Shown in pieces: positions 54,795 to 63,452 of a stretch of DNA of 64,000 bases. Position 1 is the first letter of the stretch; the number at the start of each line of letters is the position of its first letter. The notes under the pieces are model-generated. The model saw only the letters and a list, made by a program, of their open reading frames with translations. It ran no database searches and was not told the origin of the DNA. The position numbers and the translations under genes are program-made. The stretch is from Sulfurovum sp. TSL1 (GTDB lineage Bacteria > Campylobacterota > Campylobacteria > Campylobacterales > Sulfurovaceae): NCBI RefSeq assembly GCF_019972135.1, contig NZ_BPFI01000001.1:541106-605105 (forward strand), in the 5' to 3' direction.

Positions 54795-55454
54795 ATGGAG
54801 TATAACTGCTACCTACAAAACATACTGCTAGGCTTAATGGTTTTTTCTGTTACTCTATTGACCGGTTGTACAAAACCTATCAGTGAATTTTATCCACCGG
54901 GCCCAGGACGAACTGATAACAAAACAGTCTATGTTGTCAATCACGGATTGCACACTGGCATTGTATTACCCAAAAAAGATGCAGCCTCATATATGCATGC
55001 TTTTAATGATTTTAAAAGTGCTCGATATTTAGAGATAGGCTGGGGAGATGAGATCTATTATCAAACAGATCCAAATACACTTTGGATGGGGATAAGAGCA
55101 CTGTTTTGGCCTACGGATTCAGTACTTCATGTGGCTGCGCTCCAGACAGATCCAATAGCCTATTTTAACAACAATAAAGTCCTTAGGTTAAAACTCTCCA
55201 AAACGGGTTTTATTAGATTGGTAGAGTATATCGATAGCAGTTTTACTTTGAATAAGAATAGACAGGTCATCAGACTGGGAAACGGTCTCTATGGAACAAG
55301 TAGATTCTATCGTGCAGAGGGGAAGTTTCACCTCTTTAATAACTGTAATACCTGGAGTGCAAGGGCGATAAGCCACTCAGGCTTCCCTATAAATACATGT
55401 TGTATATTTACTGCAGACGATCTGATCACCCAGTTAGAGCGTAGGAAGAAATGA
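54795..55454 (+). CDS. DUF2459 (TIGR02117-like) lipoprotein
   Basis: A 219-aa protein with a signal peptide and lipobox LLTGC (near Cys25). The DUF2459 pattern is visible: VYVVNHGLHTGIVLPK, ARYLEIGWGDEIYYQ and FHLFNNCNTWSARAISHSGFPI. The conserved His near the start and the NNCNTW segment resemble a papain-like/NlpC-type layout, but enzyme activity is unproven. AAAAAAGG precedes the ATG. It is convergent with the DUF389 gene. Confidence 0.85.
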   Translation: MEYNCYLQNILLGLMVFSVTLLTGCTKPISEFYPPGPGRTDNKTVYVVNHGLHTGIVLPKKDAASYMHAFNDFKSARYLEIGWGDEIYYQTDPNTLWMGIRALFWPTDSVLHVAALQTDPIAYFNNNKVLRLKLSKTGFIRLVEYIDSSFTLNKNRQVIRLGNGLYGTSRFYRAEGKFHLFNNCNTWSARAISHSGFPINTCCIFTADDLITQLERRKK

Positions 55455-55485
55455 GAATGACTAAATTAAAGCCTTATGGCATCTC

Positions 55486-56454
55486 TCAAAGATAAATTAA
55501 AAGCATCAGGACTATCAGTGTAATGATCCATGTCGAAATATACCACTTCATGGCATGTTTTGCTTTCTCTTTTTCAAACCATGTTCTTGGAGAGATACCT
55601 TTAAACATAAAAATGATTTTACTGGAGAGATTGATACTGACGATGTTGATGGCAAGAAGTATTCCAGCATTGAAAGCCAACTCAAAACGTCCGTCTCCAA
55701 GCATGAGTCCAAATACGGTAGCAGGTGGAAGAAGAGCAACGGCTACCATCACACCTACCAAGACGCTTGACAAACCGGTTGTAATTGACAACGCTGCTGC
55801 TGCACCAGAAGCCAAAGCCAAAATGACAGAATCAAAACCTACATGCGTTCGCATCAGTACTTCATGACCAGTCAAAGGCATAGGGAGAAACTCTGCTATG
55901 AGATATGGTAGTAATACAGCAATACCGACACCAAGTAAAATAGCCTTGACTGAAGCGAACATTAGTTTTGTATCTCCAAGGGCTGTAGCTAAACTGAATG
56001 CGATATTCGGACCGAGCAGCGGAGCGATCACCATCGCCCCTATGACAACAGCAACATTATTTTCAATCAATCCGATAGTAGCAACAATCGTTGATAAGGT
56101 TACCAATATGATAAAATCCATGTTGATATGTGCATTTTTATCAACTTTTTCATAAATGGACTCCCTTGCAGCAGTTACTTTCTTATCTTCCTCTTTTTCT
56201 TCCTCTTTTTCTTCTTTAGGCAAGTGTGCTTCAACCGACATGACTATCAGCTTTGCAGCCGGCTGTTTATCTATGATCTCGGAAAAACTGTCAAGTGCTT
56301 TTTGAATATCCTCATCACCAACAAGCATACGAAATAGCTGCATATTATCTTCGTCTTTGGGATGCGAACGCAAATCTTTTGCATCAACTTTTTCTGCTAT
56401 CTTGTGCACTGTTTCTAAACTTTCGGAACTGACGATCACCTCAAGATATTTCAT
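55486..56454 (-). CDS. TIGR00341/DUF389 membrane protein
   Basis: A 322-aa protein. The N-terminal 90 residues form a soluble ferredoxin-like domain ending in an acidic KEEKEEEKEEDKK linker. About six TM helices follow with DUF389 hallmarks: NVAVVIGAMVIAPLLGPNIAFSLATALGD and LSSVLVGVMVAVALLPPATVFGLML. Family members are widespread in bacteria and archaea with no established function. It is probably a single-gene unit. Confidence 0.9.
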   Translation of the reverse strand: MKYLEVIVSSESLETVHKIAEKVDAKDLRSHPKDEDNMQLFRMLVGDEDIQKALDSFSEIIDKQPAAKLIVMSVEAHLPKEEKEEEKEEDKKVTAARESIYEKVDKNAHINMDFIILVTLSTIVATIGLIENNVAVVIGAMVIAPLLGPNIAFSLATALGDTKLMFASVKAILLGVGIAVLLPYLIAEFLPMPLTGHEVLMRTHVGFDSVILALASGAAAALSITTGLSSVLVGVMVAVALLPPATVFGLMLGDGRFELAFNAGILLAINIVSINLSSKIIFMFKGISPRTWFEKEKAKHAMKWYISTWIITLIVLMLLIYL

Positions 56455-56602
56455 CTGTTTTACCTTTTAAATTCTATTAGGTACTTGTTTGAAATAATAG
56501 AACATGATAGTAACTTCGAGCTCTCTGTAGCATATTTGTAGCACACCAATAACCTTCACTTGCTAAAGTATATCACAAAATAAGACCATTTTATTATAAC
56601 GC

Positions 56603-57949
56603 CTACAGACTATCAGGAATTTTATGTATGAGCTCCTCATCACCTATGATGGAAGAGAGTTCATCGCTCTCAACTATCTCCTGTTCTATCAGTTTCAGTG
56701 CCAACGTTTCTATCTTCTCCCAGTGTGTATGGACTAACTTTTCAGCATTTTGTTTTGCTACATGCATCCAGTGCAAAAATCGTTTTTCAATGTGCTGTTC
56801 CAGAAAATAATTATCCAAACTATTGATCGCATTGAGATTGATATAGCCCAGTTCCTTATCCATTCCCAAGGTTGTAATGGCAGCATAGGCCTGCAAAGAG
56901 GCTTGAGCAAGATCATTTTGTGCTCCGCTGTCCATCTGATCATCTCCCATTTTTTTCACTTTTGCCACACGTCCGGAGAGAAGGACACAAATATCATGAA
57001 AGAGGTCGATCTTTGAGATATTGGACAGTGGGTCTTCCTCATTGTAAGAGACAAAACCAAGCACTTTACTTCTTGGTGAAATGGTCACCTGCTCAATTTT
57101 AACATGAGGTAGTAAAAGCACTGAAAGCACTGCATGTGCCGCTTCATGATAGGCTGTCATTTTAAGTTCTTTTTCAAGCGTTTCCACCATTTGCTTTTCA
57201 ACTTTATGCCCGTACTTGATAATATTGATCTGTTCAATGAGTATCTCTTCAGTGATAAGTTCTTTATCCTGTTCCACTACACTCAGTGCTGCCATACGCC
57301 CTATTCTTTCCAGTTCCAAGGCACTCATTCCGGTGATATAACGAACGATACGTTCGACATTTATATTGGGATCATGAGGTTTTTCCATGATCTTTTCTAT
57401 AAAAAATCTTCTCGCATCCTTGTCCAGTTCCAGAACCTCCAACAAAAAATCAAGCTTTTGCGATGAAGTGAGTATAGGATCGATCTCATCAAGGCTCTCA
57501 GCGGTAGCAAATGTAAAGACCCGCTCATCTGAGCTCTCCATTACTTTGGCAATATCAGAGAAGGGAACATTGGTAATGGCTCCTTGCATAATGCCTTTGA
57601 TATCAATATCTTCCAATATCACGCTACAGGGGGCCTTTTTAGAGGCAATGTCGTATACTTCCTTGATATACTCCAGCTCAAAAAGTTTCGAACCTGATAT
57701 CTCCAGGTAAGAGAGTCCTGCCTCTTTTGCAAATGCTTTTGCAAGCATACTCTTACCAACGCTTACTGGACCATAGAGTAGCAGACCTTTAGGAATGGGG
57801 GTATCAAATCGTTCAAGCATTTTTGGATTTTTAATGATCTTGATAATACCCTTCAGACGTTCTTTAATATGCTTATGCCCTACAATATCATCAAATCCGA
57901 TTTTGGACTGCTGTATTTTCGGTGTATCTTTTGTTTTTTTTGTTGCCAT
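56603..57949 (-). CDS. Soluble FtsH-like AAA/M41 protein with degenerate ATPase site
   Basis: A 448-aa paralogue of FtsH without the N-terminal TM and periplasmic region. The AAA domain starts IGFDDIVGHKHIKERLKGII. Walker A is GPVSVGKS (60-67). Walker B is VILEDID (110-116), where FtsH has FIDEID. The arginine-finger stretch (RPGRFDR in FtsH) is replaced by TSSQKLDFLLEV (161-172). The M41 zinc site is intact: HEAAH (268-272) and Asp346 in SGAQNDL. It may be a protease with weak or partner-dependent ATP use, possibly mixed with true FtsH. It is a single gene, divergent from upp. Confidence 0.82.
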   Translation of the reverse strand: MATKKTKDTPKIQQSKIGFDDIVGHKHIKERLKGIIKIIKNPKMLERFDTPIPKGLLLYGPVSVGKSMLAKAFAKEAGLSYLEISGSKLFELEYIKEVYDIASKKAPCSVILEDIDIKGIMQGAITNVPFSDIAKVMESSDERVFTFATAESLDEIDPILTSSQKLDFLLEVLELDKDARRFFIEKIMEKPHDPNINVERIVRYITGMSALELERIGRMAALSVVEQDKELITEEILIEQINIIKYGHKVEKQMVETLEKELKMTAYHEAAHAVLSVLLLPHVKIEQVTISPRSKVLGFVSYNEEDPLSNISKIDLFHDICVLLSGRVAKVKKMGDDQMDSGAQNDLAQASLQAYAAITTLGMDKELGYINLNAINSLDNYFLEQHIEKRFLHWMHVAKQNAEKLVHTHWEKIETLALKLIEQEIVESDELSSIIGDEELIHKIPDSL

Positions 57950-58054
57950 CTCAAACCTTTGTACACTCTATATCATCTAATTCTATCATAACTCTTTCTT
58001 AAACCCTATTGAATAGGTCGTACTAATACTATTATCAACCGTATAGAGTTTGGC

Positions 58055-58060
58055 TATAAT
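58055..58060 (+). promoter_or_regulatory. Putative promoter (GGCTATAATA) for upp
   Basis: TTGGCTATAATAAAG contains the GGCTATAATA core shared with 19997 and 54752. It lies 27 bases before the upp ATG, with AAAGG in the leader. Confidence 0.55.
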
Positions 58061-58086
58061 AAAGTATTTAAAATGAAAGGTACATT

Positions 58087-58710
58087 ATGATCTATGAACT
58101 CTCCAATCCTGTTGCCAAAACCTTATTGAACCATTTACGAGAAAAAAAAGCAGATGCATTGCGTTTTCGACATATCGTTCAAGAGTTGTCCAGACTTCTT
58201 GTCTACGAAGCACTGAAAAATGAAACACTCTATGATCAGACCATTACGACATGGCAAGGTGAGGAAGCGTTTGGATTTATTAAAGAAGAAGATATCATAT
58301 TTGTCACTATTTTGCGTGCAGGTCTTCCTATGATAGAATCTGTCACAGCACTTTTCCCAAAAGCATCTTCGGGATTTCTAGCCATGAAACGCGATGAAAA
58401 TACCCACCAGAGCATTCTCTACTATGACCGTATACCTGAGTGTGCAGGTAAAACTGTTATTATCGTTGATCCCATGGTAGCCACTGCAGGGTCACTCTGT
58501 GATGCGATCTCTGTGATTGAAGGAAAATCACCTAAAAAGATCCTATCACTCAATATCATCGGTTCACCGGAAGGCATGGCTGTTTTAAAACAAAAACATC
58601 CAAACATAGATGTATTTATTGCACAAATTGATAAGGGTCTGAATCAATATAAGTTTATTATTCCCGGTCTGGGAGATGCCGGTGACCGATCCTATAATAC
58701 TATGGAGTAA
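58087..58710 (+). CDS. upp: Uracil phosphoribosyltransferase
   Basis: A 207-aa type I phosphoribosyltransferase. The PRPP-binding loop is VIIVDPMVATAGSLCDAI, with the uracil-binding segment near the C-terminus (GLNQYKFIIPGLGDAGDRSYNT). FVTILRAGLPMIESV is the usual hood strand. It makes UMP from uracil and PRPP in pyrimidine salvage. It stands alone. Confidence 0.95.
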   Translation: MIYELSNPVAKTLLNHLREKKADALRFRHIVQELSRLLVYEALKNETLYDQTITTWQGEEAFGFIKEEDIIFVTILRAGLPMIESVTALFPKASSGFLAMKRDENTHQSILYYDRIPECAGKTVIIVDPMVATAGSLCDAISVIEGKSPKKILSLNIIGSPEGMAVLKQKHPNIDVFIAQIDKGLNQYKFIIPGLGDAGDRSYNTME

Positions 58711-58916
58711 GATATTTGTCTAAATCACATTTATCAATATATTCTTATTCATAAGTAAATATGATTGATAATAAAATGTGAGATAATAGGTATAACTACG
58801 TAAAAAGATACATTTAGCCCGCTTAAAGCCCTGTTTTCAGTATCTATTAAGAGAGAATCTCCCATAATCAGGATAATAATAAATCTGATTTATTATCTTA
58901 AACTGAAAGGTATGTT

Positions 58917-60122
58917 ATGGAAAGAAGAGACTTCTTTAAAAAAGCTATAGTCACTGCTGGTGCAGCAGCTGTAGGAACGAGTACGCTAGAAGCCGGGGAA
59001 ACAACTCAACCTATTGATAATAGACAAGTATCAAAGGTTGTTTTTCCTGAAAAAAGACCACTGATCATGTATTCTGACAGACCTCCTTTGTTAGAAACAC
59101 CTAGAGAGGTATTTACCTCTGTACTGACACCAAACGATCAGTTCTTTGTGCGTTGGCATATGCCGGATATCCCGACACATATAGATCCTGATACCTACAC
59201 CATCCATATCAACGGACTTGTAGAGAAAGAACTTCATATCTCACTCAATGACCTTAAAACAAAATTTGAACAGGTAGAAGTAACAGCTGTGCTTCAATGT
59301 GGTGGTAACAGCCGCTCCGCATTTAAACCTATTGCCGGTGGTATCCAGTGGGGTTCAGGTGCTATGGGATGTGCAACATGGAAAGGTGTTCGTTTACGTG
59401 ACATTCTTGATCAGGCAGGACTCAAAAAAGAAGCAAAGTGGATAGGATTTAATGGCTCAGAAAGAGCTGCTTACTATGAAACACCTGAGTTTGTACGTGA
59501 ACTTGAGTTAAGTGAACTTGATGACCATGTTATCTTGGCATATGAAATGAACGGTGAAGATCTACCATACCTCAATGGTTACCCTCTTAGACTTGTATTA
59601 CCAGGATACTACTCTGATTCATGGGTAAAAATGCTTTCTAACATCACAGTGACCAATGAATACAAGAAACTCTTCTTCATGGATGTTGCTTATCGTGTTC
59701 CAGACAATGAGACTGAGTCAGAAACACCAGAGAAAAGATTCCCTAAAACAAAACCTATTAAAAAGATGAATGTTAAATCTCTCATTGGTTATCCAACTAC
59801 AGACTCTATTTTATCTCACAACTCTCATGTTGTAGTGCGTGGTGTAGCATGGGACGATGGACATGGTATACAAGATGTACTTATTTCAACTGATGGTGGA
59901 AAAACATGGGATAAAGCTATTCTTGATGATGGTAAACTTGGACGTTATGCATATAGAGCATTTAGATTCGCATATAAACCAACCACATTTGGAAAAGTGA
60001 CGTTCATGGCCAAAGCGATCAACAAGATAGGTGAGGAACAGCCATTTGCAAAGGATATCAAATGGAATCATGGCGGATATAAATATAATGGTATCGATGA
60101 AGTTACCGTAGAAGTAGTATAA
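58917..60122 (+). CDS. Periplasmic sulfite dehydrogenase, molybdopterin subunit (SorA/SoxC-like)
   Basis: A 401-aa sulfite-oxidase-family enzyme. The N-terminal twin-arginine signal is MERRDFFKKAIVTAGAAAVGTS, implying folded export by Tat. The molybdenum-cofactor domain has AVLQCGGNSRSAF with the Mo-ligand Cys and MGCATWKGVRLRDIL. LNGYPLRLVLPGYYSDSWVKML and a C-terminal dimerisation domain (with VVRGVAWDDGHGIQDVLISTDGGKTW) follow. It oxidises sulfite to sulfate and passes electrons to the cytochrome encoded next. The 206-base spacer before it has no gene. Confidence 0.92.
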   Translation: MERRDFFKKAIVTAGAAAVGTSTLEAGETTQPIDNRQVSKVVFPEKRPLIMYSDRPPLLETPREVFTSVLTPNDQFFVRWHMPDIPTHIDPDTYTIHINGLVEKELHISLNDLKTKFEQVEVTAVLQCGGNSRSAFKPIAGGIQWGSGAMGCATWKGVRLRDILDQAGLKKEAKWIGFNGSERAAYYETPEFVRELELSELDDHVILAYEMNGEDLPYLNGYPLRLVLPGYYSDSWVKMLSNITVTNEYKKLFFMDVAYRVPDNETESETPEKRFPKTKPIKKMNVKSLIGYPTTDSILSHNSHVVVRGVAWDDGHGIQDVLISTDGGKTWDKAILDDGKLGRYAYRAFRFAYKPTTFGKVTFMAKAINKIGEEQPFAKDIKWNHGGYKYNGIDEVTVEVV

Positions 60123-60132
60123 GGAATTGGAC

Positions 60133-60441
60133 ATGAAAAAATTATTATTAATAGCAATGCTTATTGCTACACCACTTTTTGCTCAAGTGAAAGAAAAAGT
60201 AGAGGTTCCTTATGTACCTTTTCCTATAAAAATGGGTAAAGGTTTTGACGCGGTACAAGCTAATTGTCTTACTTGTCACTCTTTTGGATACATGATCAAT
60301 AGCGGAATACAGTCTAAAGCATTCTGGCGTGGGAAAGTGGATAAAATGATCGTGCACTTTAAAGCACCGATCACCGATAAAGATGCAGAAATCATTACGA
60401 ACTACTTTTTCGAACACTACGGGAACGGAAAACTAAAATAA
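60133..60441 (+). CDS. Sulfite dehydrogenase cytochrome c subunit (SorB-like)
   Basis: A 102-aa protein with a Sec signal (MKKLLLIAMLIATPLFA) and one c-type haem site (ANCLTCHSFGYM). The axial Met may be Met near residue 80. It lies 10 bases after the molybdopterin subunit, as in sorAB operons, and is the direct electron acceptor. ATG 60133 has AAGGA seven bases upstream. A TTG at 60127 is discounted. Confidence 0.9.
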   Translation: MKKLLLIAMLIATPLFAQVKEKVEVPYVPFPIKMGKGFDAVQANCLTCHSFGYMINSGIQSKAFWRGKVDKMIVHFKAPITDKDAEIITNYFFEHYGNGKLK

Positions 60442-60451
60442 GTTTATTTCT

Positions 60452-60470
60452 CCACCTCGCTAAGAGGTGG
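60452..60470. terminator. Hairpin after the sulfite dehydrogenase operon
   Basis: CCACCTC, loop GCTAA and GAGGTGG form a perfect seven-base stem between convergent genes. There is no T run directly after it, so strength is uncertain. Confidence 0.6.
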
Positions 60471-60504
60471 AACACCTTAACATACTGAATTATCTCTAAG
60501 TACG

Positions 60505-61245
60505 CTACTCTCTTCTAGACCTATTTTCCGACTCATTAGTTTTTGTTCTGTTTTTTGTTCTGACACGTTCTCCATCCTGGTTCACTCTTGTCTTAACCCT
60601 GACGCGTTCACCATCCTGTTTGACTCTGGTTTTTACCTTCACACGTTCACCATTTTGGTTTACCCTGGTTTTCACTCTAACGCGTTCGCCATCCTGATTG
60701 ACTCTGGTTTTTACCCTCATACGTTCGCCATTCTGGTTTACCCTGGTTTTCACTCTAACGCGCTCCCCATTTTGATTGACTCTGGTCGTTGTTCTTATAG
60801 TATCTCTGTCATTGATTCTTCTATTTGTATACTCTCTATTAGTGTTGCGGTTACGGTCACGGTTTCTATAGTGACTTGACCTTTGGTAGGCAGCTTTACT
60901 TCTATAATATCCATACTTACCCTCTACTGCACGATAACGGCGTCCATTGTAGAAACGATACTTATTGCGATAATAGTGTCCATGACGGAATTTTCTATTT
61001 CCATAATAGTAATACCCATCTTTGTAATATCCACCGTAATAGTAGATACCATTGAAATAGTAGTATGGTACACCATAATAATATGGATAACTATAGCTAG
61101 AAAGAGACACTCTAACACTAGAGTAGGGAACCGGGTCGTAATAGCCGGTATCATAGTAACCTGAGTTATAGGTTGTACATCCGGAGAAGAACAATGTTGA
61201 AGACGCTACCGTAACTAGCCCTAAATATTGTGTTTTACTTAACAT
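60505..61245 (-). CDS. Tyr-rich lipoprotein with six 13-residue tandem repeats
   Basis: A 246-aa protein. A signal peptide and lipobox (FFSGC, Cys23) are followed by a Tyr/Gly-rich segment (35-125, with PYYYGVPYYYFNGIYYYGGY), a Arg/Asn-rich linker (GRRYRA, NRDRNRNTNREYTNRR) and residues 152-229 made of six VKTRVN-Q-(N/D)-GERVR repeats. The tail is Lys/Arg-rich. It is likely an outer-membrane-anchored surface or matrix-binding protein, as the high basic charge suggests polyanion or wall contact. The family is not recognised. It is transcribed alone and convergent with the sulfite dehydrogenase genes. Confidence 0.8.
   Translation of the reverse strand: MLSKTQYLGLVTVASSTLFFSGCTTYNSGYYDTGYYDPVPYSSVRVSLSSYSYPYYYGVPYYYFNGIYYYGGYYKDGYYYYGNRKFRHGHYYRNKYRFYNGRRYRAVEGKYGYYRSKAAYQRSSHYRNRDRNRNTNREYTNRRINDRDTIRTTTRVNQNGERVRVKTRVNQNGERMRVKTRVNQDGERVRVKTRVNQNGERVKVKTRVKQDGERVRVKTRVNQDGERVRTKNRTKTNESENRSRRE
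60559..60792 (-). repeat. Six 39-bp tandem repeats inside the lipoprotein gene
   Basis: Six 39-base units encode VKTRVNQ(N/D)GERVR variants. Two DNA versions alternate, so the true period may be 78 bases. Third-position differences between units show partial divergence. The number of copies could change by slippage. Confidence 0.85.
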
Positions 61246-61289
61246 GGTAATCCTTTCATTTTATTGTATCATAGAATATAAAAGTGTAA

Positions 61290-61517
61290 CTATTGTGTAG
61301 ATGAAAAATCTAAAATCTCTTCATTAAATTCTGAAGGAATCCGGCCTTTGCTCTTTCGTCCGATGAAAGCCCTGCATCTTTTTTTCTTTTCTAACTGCTG
61401 ACCATGCATGTAGCAACGGTGTGTCCATCTATGTACATCCTGTGTGATAGTTTTATGGAATACGAAGACTCGCATCTTCCATTGTAGTGCAGTAAATGTC
61501 AAGGGCACCCACCGCAT
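61290..61517 (-). CDS. Possible small basic protein, 75 aa
   Basis: The frame begins MRWVPLTFTALQWKMRVFVF and contains HRWTHRCYMHGQQLEKKKRC and FIGRKSKGRIPSEF. The sequence is basic and Trp/His/Arg-rich without low complexity, and it fills most of an otherwise empty 340-base gap. No ribosome site precedes the ATG, although TATTAT 17 bases upstream could give a leaderless mRNA. It may be a genuine small gene or chance. I do not recognise a family. Confidence 0.4.
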   Translation of the reverse strand: MRWVPLTFTALQWKMRVFVFHKTITQDVHRWTHRCYMHGQQLEKKKRCRAFIGRKSKGRIPSEFNEEILDFSSTQ

Positions 61518-61555
61518 CTGCGGAACGTATAATATAGTGAAACGCTAAATTCGGG

Positions 61556-61561
61556 TATAAT
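61556..61561 (+). promoter_or_regulatory. Putative -10 box for the 61586 gene
   Basis: GGGTATAATTGC lies 25 bases before the ATG, with AGAAGG as ribosome site in the leader. Confidence 0.5.
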
Positions 61562-61585
61562 TGCATAAAAATAGAAGGTAATGCT

Positions 61586-62083
61586 ATGTGTGACTTCAAC
61601 GCTTTAACAGATGATGAAAAAAAACTTTATCATGAACAGCTTTTACAGTGTGCGAAAAACTTTGGAGGAAAGAACTTTTTTCTTCATCTCCTGGAAGCCA
61701 TACGTGAGACAAAACCCCATCCCCTTACGGCAGGCAACAGCCAATTTGATATGGAGCTGGGGACGATAAAATGGAACAAGGTCATCTTTAATGACAAGCT
61801 TCAACTCTTGCTTAAAGCACGTGTAAATGAGAGTGCCCAAGACAATTTTCTGCCAGCTCCTGATGAGAAGAACTATAAAAAAATACTGAATGTCGTACGT
61901 ACTTTAAAACCTATTGTTTTTCATGTAACACCTGCCCATAAAGAAGATGGACCGGGTTTTTTCTTTCAGCCTTTTGATACGATAGATGAGAATAAAACAA
62001 AATTAAACCCACTGTTTGATGCACTCTTCTTTTGTTCAGTAGAGACAGTCAAAAAAATACTAAACTACGAACCAAAGGGTTAA
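61586..62083 (+). CDS. Conserved hypothetical protein, 165 aa
   Basis: A soluble, mixed alpha/beta protein starting MCDFNALTDDEKKLYHEQLLQ. Segments such as IKWNKVIFNDKLQLLLKARVN and IVFHVTPAHKEDGPGFFFQPFD suggest a compact fold. No enzyme motif is recognised. It heads a tight plus-strand operon with the YwbE-like gene (three-base gap) and the YaiI/YqxD gene. The function is unknown. Confidence 0.75.
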   Translation: MCDFNALTDDEKKLYHEQLLQCAKNFGGKNFFLHLLEAIRETKPHPLTAGNSQFDMELGTIKWNKVIFNDKLQLLLKARVNESAQDNFLPAPDEKNYKKILNVVRTLKPIVFHVTPAHKEDGPGFFFQPFDTIDENKTKLNPLFDALFFCSVETVKKILNYEPKG

Positions 62084-62086
62084 CAA

Positions 62087-62281
62087 ATGACAGGCGGTCA
62101 AAAAAGGGCAAATATCAAATATGGTTTGGATGTCGCTGTGGTACTAAAAGAGGATCAGGGAACAGGAAAACTCACCTATGGAAAAGTACAGAAGATCCTC
62201 ACCAATTCCCCTACCCATCCCCATGGTATCAAAGTACGTTTAAATACCGGTGAAGTCGGTAGAGTCAAAGAGATCCTATGA
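62087..62281 (+). CDS. YwbE family protein
   Basis: A 64-aa protein matching the full YwbE family (RANIKYGLDVAVVLKEDQGTGKLTYGKV, then LTNSPTHPHGIKVRLNTGEVGRVKEI), an SH3-like beta fold of unknown function. It overlaps the next gene as ATGA (62278-62281), so the two are coupled. Confidence 0.92.
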   Translation: MTGGQKRANIKYGLDVAVVLKEDQGTGKLTYGKVQKILTNSPTHPHGIKVRLNTGEVGRVKEIL

Positions 62282-62724
62282 CCCTCTTCATCGATGGTGA
62301 TGCTTTTCCAAATCTTCTTAAACCCATCGTCCTACGGAGTATAGAACGTCTGGCCCTAACCACCAAGGTCATAGCCAATAAAAAGATCCATATCGGTCAA
62401 TCAAAACACATCGAAACCATCATCGTAGATCAGGGTGCCGATGAGGCGGATCATCATATCGTAGCGTTATGCGAGGCGGGTGATCTTGTCATCACTGCAG
62501 ACATACCGCTCGCAGACAGGATCATAAGTAAAGATGCCCATGCTATAGACCATAGAGGTGAACTCTACAGTGTAGATAACATTAAACAATACCTGGCCAT
62601 GAGAAACCTCATGGAAAGCATTAGAGAGAGCGGCGAGATGACAGGGGGACCCAAGGCATTTGGACCAAAAGACGCCCATGCCTTTGCAAATCAGCTCAAT
62701 GCCTTTTTAGCCAAATATGTATAG
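62278..62724 (+). CDS. YaiI/YqxD (DUF188) family protein
   Basis: A 148-aa protein with the DUF188 signature: TLFIDGDAFPNLLKPIV at the start, VDQGADEADHHIVALCEAGDLVITADIPLADRIISKDAHAIDHRGELY in the middle, and GGPKAFGPKDAHAFANQL at the end. The acidic residues (D6, D8 and the TAD segment) resemble a PIN-type nuclease site, but activity is unproven. It is coupled to the YwbE-like gene. Confidence 0.93.
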   Translation: MTLFIDGDAFPNLLKPIVLRSIERLALTTKVIANKKIHIGQSKHIETIIVDQGADEADHHIVALCEAGDLVITADIPLADRIISKDAHAIDHRGELYSVDNIKQYLAMRNLMESIRESGEMTGGPKAFGPKDAHAFANQLNAFLAKYV

Positions 62725-62735
62725 GCTCTATACTT

Positions 62736-63314
62736 TTATGATGGTTTCAATTGTGCATCAATAGTATAACGCCAGCCGTACTGAGATATAGCTACTGAGA
62801 AACCATGACTTTTAAGTATCTCTTCTAATACACCGGGTGTGAAAAAGTTTCCGGGTTCACCCAGTATTTTTTCTACCCTGCAGATCAGTTTGCCCATAAA
62901 GGTACTGGAATCAAAATCATAGATAAAGAGTTTTCCCTCTTTCTTAAGTACACGTACGATCTCTTCTATCGATGTTTCAATATCACTGAAATGATGCAGT
63001 GCTTCACCGATGAGTATCGCTTCAAAACTATTTTCTTCAAAAGGCAGTGTTTCTGCATGGCCTTGATGTGTTTGTATATATTCAGCAGTATATTTCAACA
63101 TACCCTCGGCAGGATCAACCGCTGTAAATTGAAGATCCTTTCTACATGCATAGGCAAACTCACTCATGATGCCGGTGCCTGCACCAAGGTCCAACACCGA
63201 TGCAGATTCTGAAAGCGGTATTAAAAAACTGCAAAGAGACTCTCGTACTTTAGGTGGATAAATAGCTGGTCCGATGAATTTAAATATCCAACCCAAATGA
63301 TTAAACGGAATCAT
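62736..63314 (-). CDS. Class I SAM-dependent methyltransferase
   Basis: A 192-aa Rossmann-type methyltransferase (Methyltransf_11). Motif I is VLDLGAGTGIMSEFA, then AVDPAEGMLKYT, AETLPFEENSFEAILIGEALHHF and RVLKKEGKLFIYDFD. The substrate is unknown. It is a single gene, divergent from mltG and convergent with the DUF188 gene. Confidence 0.9.
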   Translation of the reverse strand: MIPFNHLGWIFKFIGPAIYPPKVRESLCSFLIPLSESASVLDLGAGTGIMSEFAYACRKDLQFTAVDPAEGMLKYTAEYIQTHQGHAETLPFEENSFEAILIGEALHHFSDIETSIEEIVRVLKKEGKLFIYDFDSSTFMGKLICRVEKILGEPGNFFTPGVLEEILKSHGFSVAISQYGWRYTIDAQLKPS

Positions 63315-63406
63315 GGATATCTCTCCTTTTTAGGTACTTTTCATCTCTATAAAACTCATATCTATGACAATTTGACATATATCCATACCAAATTATACAA
63401 CTTTGT

Positions 63407-63412
63407 TATAAT
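63407..63412 (+). promoter_or_regulatory. Putative -10 box for mltG
   Basis: TTATAATGG holds TATAAT 41 bases before the mltG ATG. TTGACA at 63372 is too far for this box but could pair with TATACA at 63394 (16-base gap). Confidence 0.4.
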
Positions 63413-63452
63413 GGTCAAATAAAAACAACTATAAAGTCATAGGTATTCATTT

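Noticed and set aside
60559..60792. Regular repeats resembling a CRISPR array
   Set aside because: The units are contiguous without unique spacers and lie in frame inside a coding sequence.
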